Positions 63,605-64,000 of a stretch of 64,000 bases of DNA are shown piece by piece; position 1 is the stretch's first letter; the number at the start of each line of letters is the position of its first letter. The position numbers and the translations under genes are program-made. The notes beneath the pieces were generated by a model. The model did not search any database. It worked only from the letters and a program-made list of their open reading frames with translations, and was not told the origin of the DNA. The stretch covers positions 1 to 64,000 of the forward strand of contig CAZGKF010000004.1 of the NCBI GenBank assembly GCA_964526475.1. Reading direction: 5' to 3'. This DNA comes from CAYVTV01 sp964526475 (GTDB lineage: Bacteria; Bacteroidota; Bacteroidia; Bacteroidales; GCA-2748055).

Positions 63605-64000
63605 CTAAATAATTCTTTCGTTTACCGGATCCCACTTTACAGTTCTTCTTTCCAGATAAGAGAGATTAGCCATATAAAATGTTACCGTTTCCTCAAAACC
63701 CCTGTCTATATTGCAGCTGGGTTGTATTCCATTACGGATACAATAAATCCATTCTTTCATATGCAGGTAGGTAGTGTCTAATGGAATCCCATTATTGTAG
63801 GTATCTCCAAATCCACTGTCGTGATAAAATTTAGCTGTTGCTGAAGTTACACCATCAACAATATCTTTTCTCGGGTCAAATACAAAAACCGGTTCGTCGA
63901 AATCAATTTTATAATCCTTGTATTTATCGGATTGTTCATCCGCGTATATTGTAAGACCGGTACTGGCCAACATTGTTCCGTCACTTCCCAAAAAAGTTTT
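63605..64000 (-). CDS. Gfo/Idh/MocA family oxidoreductase, C-terminal part (5' end beyond window)
   Basis: 131 codons open to the right edge. Read from the edge the frame begins KTFLGSDGTMLASTG, followed by FVFDPRKDIVDGVTSATAKF, NNGIPLDTTYLHMKEWIYCIRNG and PSCNIDRGFEETVTFYMANLSY. The last two are typical of the C-terminal dimerisation/substrate domain of sugar-alcohol dehydrogenases of this family. A TTG inside the frame at 63991 is not a real start. It precedes the GH88 gene on the same strand. Confidence 0.8.
   Translation of the reverse strand, partial: KTFLGSDGTMLASTGLTIYADEQSDKYKDYKIDFDEPVFVFDPRKDIVDGVTSATAKFYHDSGFGDTYNNGIPLDTTYLHMKEWIYCIRNGIQPSCNIDRGFEETVTFYMANLSYLERRTVKWDPVNERII

Overview
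The window is bacterial chromosome from a member of the Bacteroidota, most likely class Bacteroidia (Bacteroidales/Marinilabiliales type). Evidence: a complete type IX secretion core (porP/sprF, gldK, gldL, gldM, gldN), a TonB-dependent receptor, families largely confined to this phylum (DUF4270, DUF4834, DUF5723, HU-CCDC81/SPOR), AT-rich intergenic DNA, few Shine-Dalgarno sites and promoters of the Bacteroidota TTTG/TAnnTTTG type. A run of 100 N inside a gene shows a draft scaffold, probably a metagenome-assembled genome. No rRNA, tRNA, CRISPR array, prophage or complete insertion sequence was found. Both ends cut a gene.

Layout. 1-5.3 kb: tripartite RND efflux operon (outer-membrane factor, adaptor broken by the gap, inner-membrane pump). 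5.5-5.75 kb: stump of an ATPase gene. 6-7.4 kb: M20 peptidase. 7.7-16.4 kb: a run of five minus-strand genes: an anchored beta-propeller protein, a large lipoprotein, a DUF5723 outer-membrane protein, a Na/phosphate cotransporter-like protein and uracil-DNA glycosylase. 16.5-19.2 kb: TonB receptor and DUF4834. 19.2-22 kb: MlaF/MlaE lipid-transport ABC pair, divergent from mannose-1-phosphate guanylyltransferase. 22-32.6 kb: topA, an arginase-fold protein, porP, gldK-L-M-N and an exported NIF3-like protein, all on the minus strand. 32.8-35.1 kb: class A PBP.

35.5-42 kb: a peptide-ABC dual ATPase, a small unknown protein, radA, heptose adenylyltransferase, a YbhN-type membrane protein, panD and panC. 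Divergent from panC are an N-terminal-only glycogen synthase, a DUF4270 lipoprotein and glmS (42.1-46.1 kb). 46.7-52.8 kb: a nucleotide-sugar operon (aminotransferase, acetyltransferase, Gfo/Idh dehydrogenase, UDP-sugar 6-dehydrogenase, galE, rfbB) that should make a UDP-2,3-diacetamido-uronic acid for surface polysaccharide. 53-58.5 kb: HU-CCDC81/SPOR protein, metG, LD-carboxypeptidase, YraN and DUF502. 58.5-64 kb: a LuxE-like acyl-protein synthetase, then a GH88/SDR/sodium-symporter locus for uronic acid sugars and the tail of a Gfo/Idh oxidoreductase.

Most of the window is envelope biology: secretion, outer-membrane proteins, lipid transport, peptidoglycan synthesis and recycling, and sugar nucleotides. 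The least explained parts are the propeller/lipoprotein/DUF5723 module, the arginase-fold protein with broken metal motifs beside the type IX genes, the half glycogen synthase operon, the solitary LuxE-like enzyme, and an intergenic inverted repeat whose flank recurs 28 kb away.
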